NCBI GenBank assembly: GCA_013396525.1 | Contig: VWYX01000896.1 | Location: 48,718 to 112,717, forward strand | Direction of reading: 5' to 3' | Length of the DNA: 64,000 bases | Source of the DNA: Chaetorhynchus papuensis | Taxonomy: Eukaryota; Chordata; Aves; Passeriformes; Rhipiduridae | Part shown: piece by piece, positions 63,236-64,000 of the stretch | Position numbering within the stretch: position 1 is the first letter of the stretch | How the letters are laid out: each line of letters starts with the position of its first letter | The notes under the pieces: generated by a model | The model's database searches: none | What the model was told of the DNA's origin: nothing | The model's input: the letters and a program-made list of their open reading frames with translations, nothing else | Translations under genes and position numbers: made by a program

Positions 63236-64000
63236 CCTAGGAGGGGAAGAGAAAGAAAGACAAACTGAAAGATGGAGATGTTGCTGACCTCAGATGGTCT
63301 GTGAGTAACATCTGATGAAGAAGAGTATAATGAAATAAAGGAATTGGCTGGAAAGAGCCCAGAGGTCTCAAAGCACTGTATTAAATGTCCAGTTCAGTGA
63401 AACTGAGCTCCTCATCGCTCATGTGTTAAACACTAGGAGGAAGGTGGCAGAAGGAAAGTAGAGCAGCCACGAAAGGTGAAAGTGAAAGGTAAAAATGAGG
63501 TCAAGACTTCGAGTTCAAGGTGCGTTGATCAAGTTTCCTGTGAGGTGTGTTTTACAAGAAATAACTCCTTACGTACGTTAGCAGGACAGTGTCCACCAAG
63601 TCCTGGTCTGCTGTTCCTTGGGGACAAAAAACTGATAGCAGCAGGAAAGCTAAAATTTCAGTGCTTATGTATGTTGCCCTTTCTTAAAAAAACAGTCATT
63701 TTGCAGTCAGCTACCCTAATAAAAACTAGTGAGAAAAAGGTAAGATCGAAGAAAAACCCCAAACAAATACTCAATACAGAATAGGTGAGATGTTCTCAAA
63801 CTGTTACTGATTGTCTTCCAAGGACAGGTTATCTTTATCAGGATTGCTGAAAATTCAGAGTTGAAAGAAAAATTTTTGTATTTAGTGCCTTGATTTAAGA
63901 AGGGATAAAAAAGGCATGGGGGATTAGAAGTGTGTCAGTCAAAATGAAAAATGCCAGAAGAAATAGTCAGACAGCTATTTGCAAGCAGCTGGGAGATAAC

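Larger units (their letters stand above)
51769..64000 (+). other. ANKRD50: ANKRD50 intron following the first coding exon (incomplete)
   Basis: From the donor at 51,769 to the window edge I find no segment matching the next ANKRD50 coding part, so this intron exceeds 12 kb. It holds two old CR1 pieces (52,200-52,275; 57,780-58,095), one CR1 tail (63,173-63,235), a TA microsatellite (61,833-61,852) and a coding-like antisense frame at 53,760-54,020. T-rich runs occur at 52,860-52,871 and 56,049-56,061. Other open frames are short and unrecognised. Confidence 0.75.

Noticed and set aside
1..64000. CRISPR arrays, bacterial operons, tRNA or rRNA genes
   Set aside because: No spaced direct repeats, no tRNA A/B box arrangement that I could recognise and no rRNA segments. 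The sequence is vertebrate nuclear DNA.

Overview
The window reads as vertebrate nuclear DNA, almost certainly from a bird. The recognisable interspersed repeats are nearly all CR1 LINE 3' ends with the octamer-like tail typical of avian CR1 (tgattctatgat and variants). Repeat density is low, and the only confidently recognised protein-coding sequence matches vertebrate ANKRD50. The species cannot be named from the sequence alone.

Layout. Positions 1 to about 49,140 contain no protein-coding exon I can support. This is AT-rich, gene-poor DNA with scattered CR1 pieces of two ages, one MIR/CORE-SINE-like fragment, a few microsatellites, an assembly gap (27,368-27,747) and several compact CpG-retaining or homeodomain-site-rich patches that look like candidate conserved non-coding elements. 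In other vertebrates the flank upstream of ANKRD50, towards SPRY1, is a gene desert, which fits. A 1,655-bp segment carrying a candidate endogenous-retrovirus LTR occurs twice in direct tandem at 10,505-12,159 and 12,161-13,815. The copies are separated by exactly one N and nearly identical, so an assembly (haplotype-overlap) duplication is the likeliest explanation.

From about 49,140 to 50,180 lies a strong CpG island with clustered GC boxes: the ANKRD50 promoter. A probable non-coding first exon ends at a GTGAGC donor (49,657). A second exon probably starts after a pyrimidine-tract acceptor at 50,492, carries a long leader with many small upstream ORFs, and contains the ANKRD50 start codon at 51,290. 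Its coding part encodes the N-terminus with the P-loop (GGPGSGKT) and ends at a phase-2 donor at 51,769. The remaining 12 kb (to 64,000) is intron. The ankyrin-repeat exons lie beyond the right edge.

So the window holds one gene start and its upstream regulatory landscape. The most interesting items are the uORF-dense ANKRD50 leader with a stop/start-overlapping cascade directly before the main ATG, the suspected false duplication, a perfect 21-bp foldback at 10,019-10,068, a cluster of five alternating CTGTGAA/TTCACAG words near 3.1 kb, and two candidate distal enhancers (38.4-38.9 kb and 46.03-46.14 kb). I found no evidence of a wholly new gene system here.
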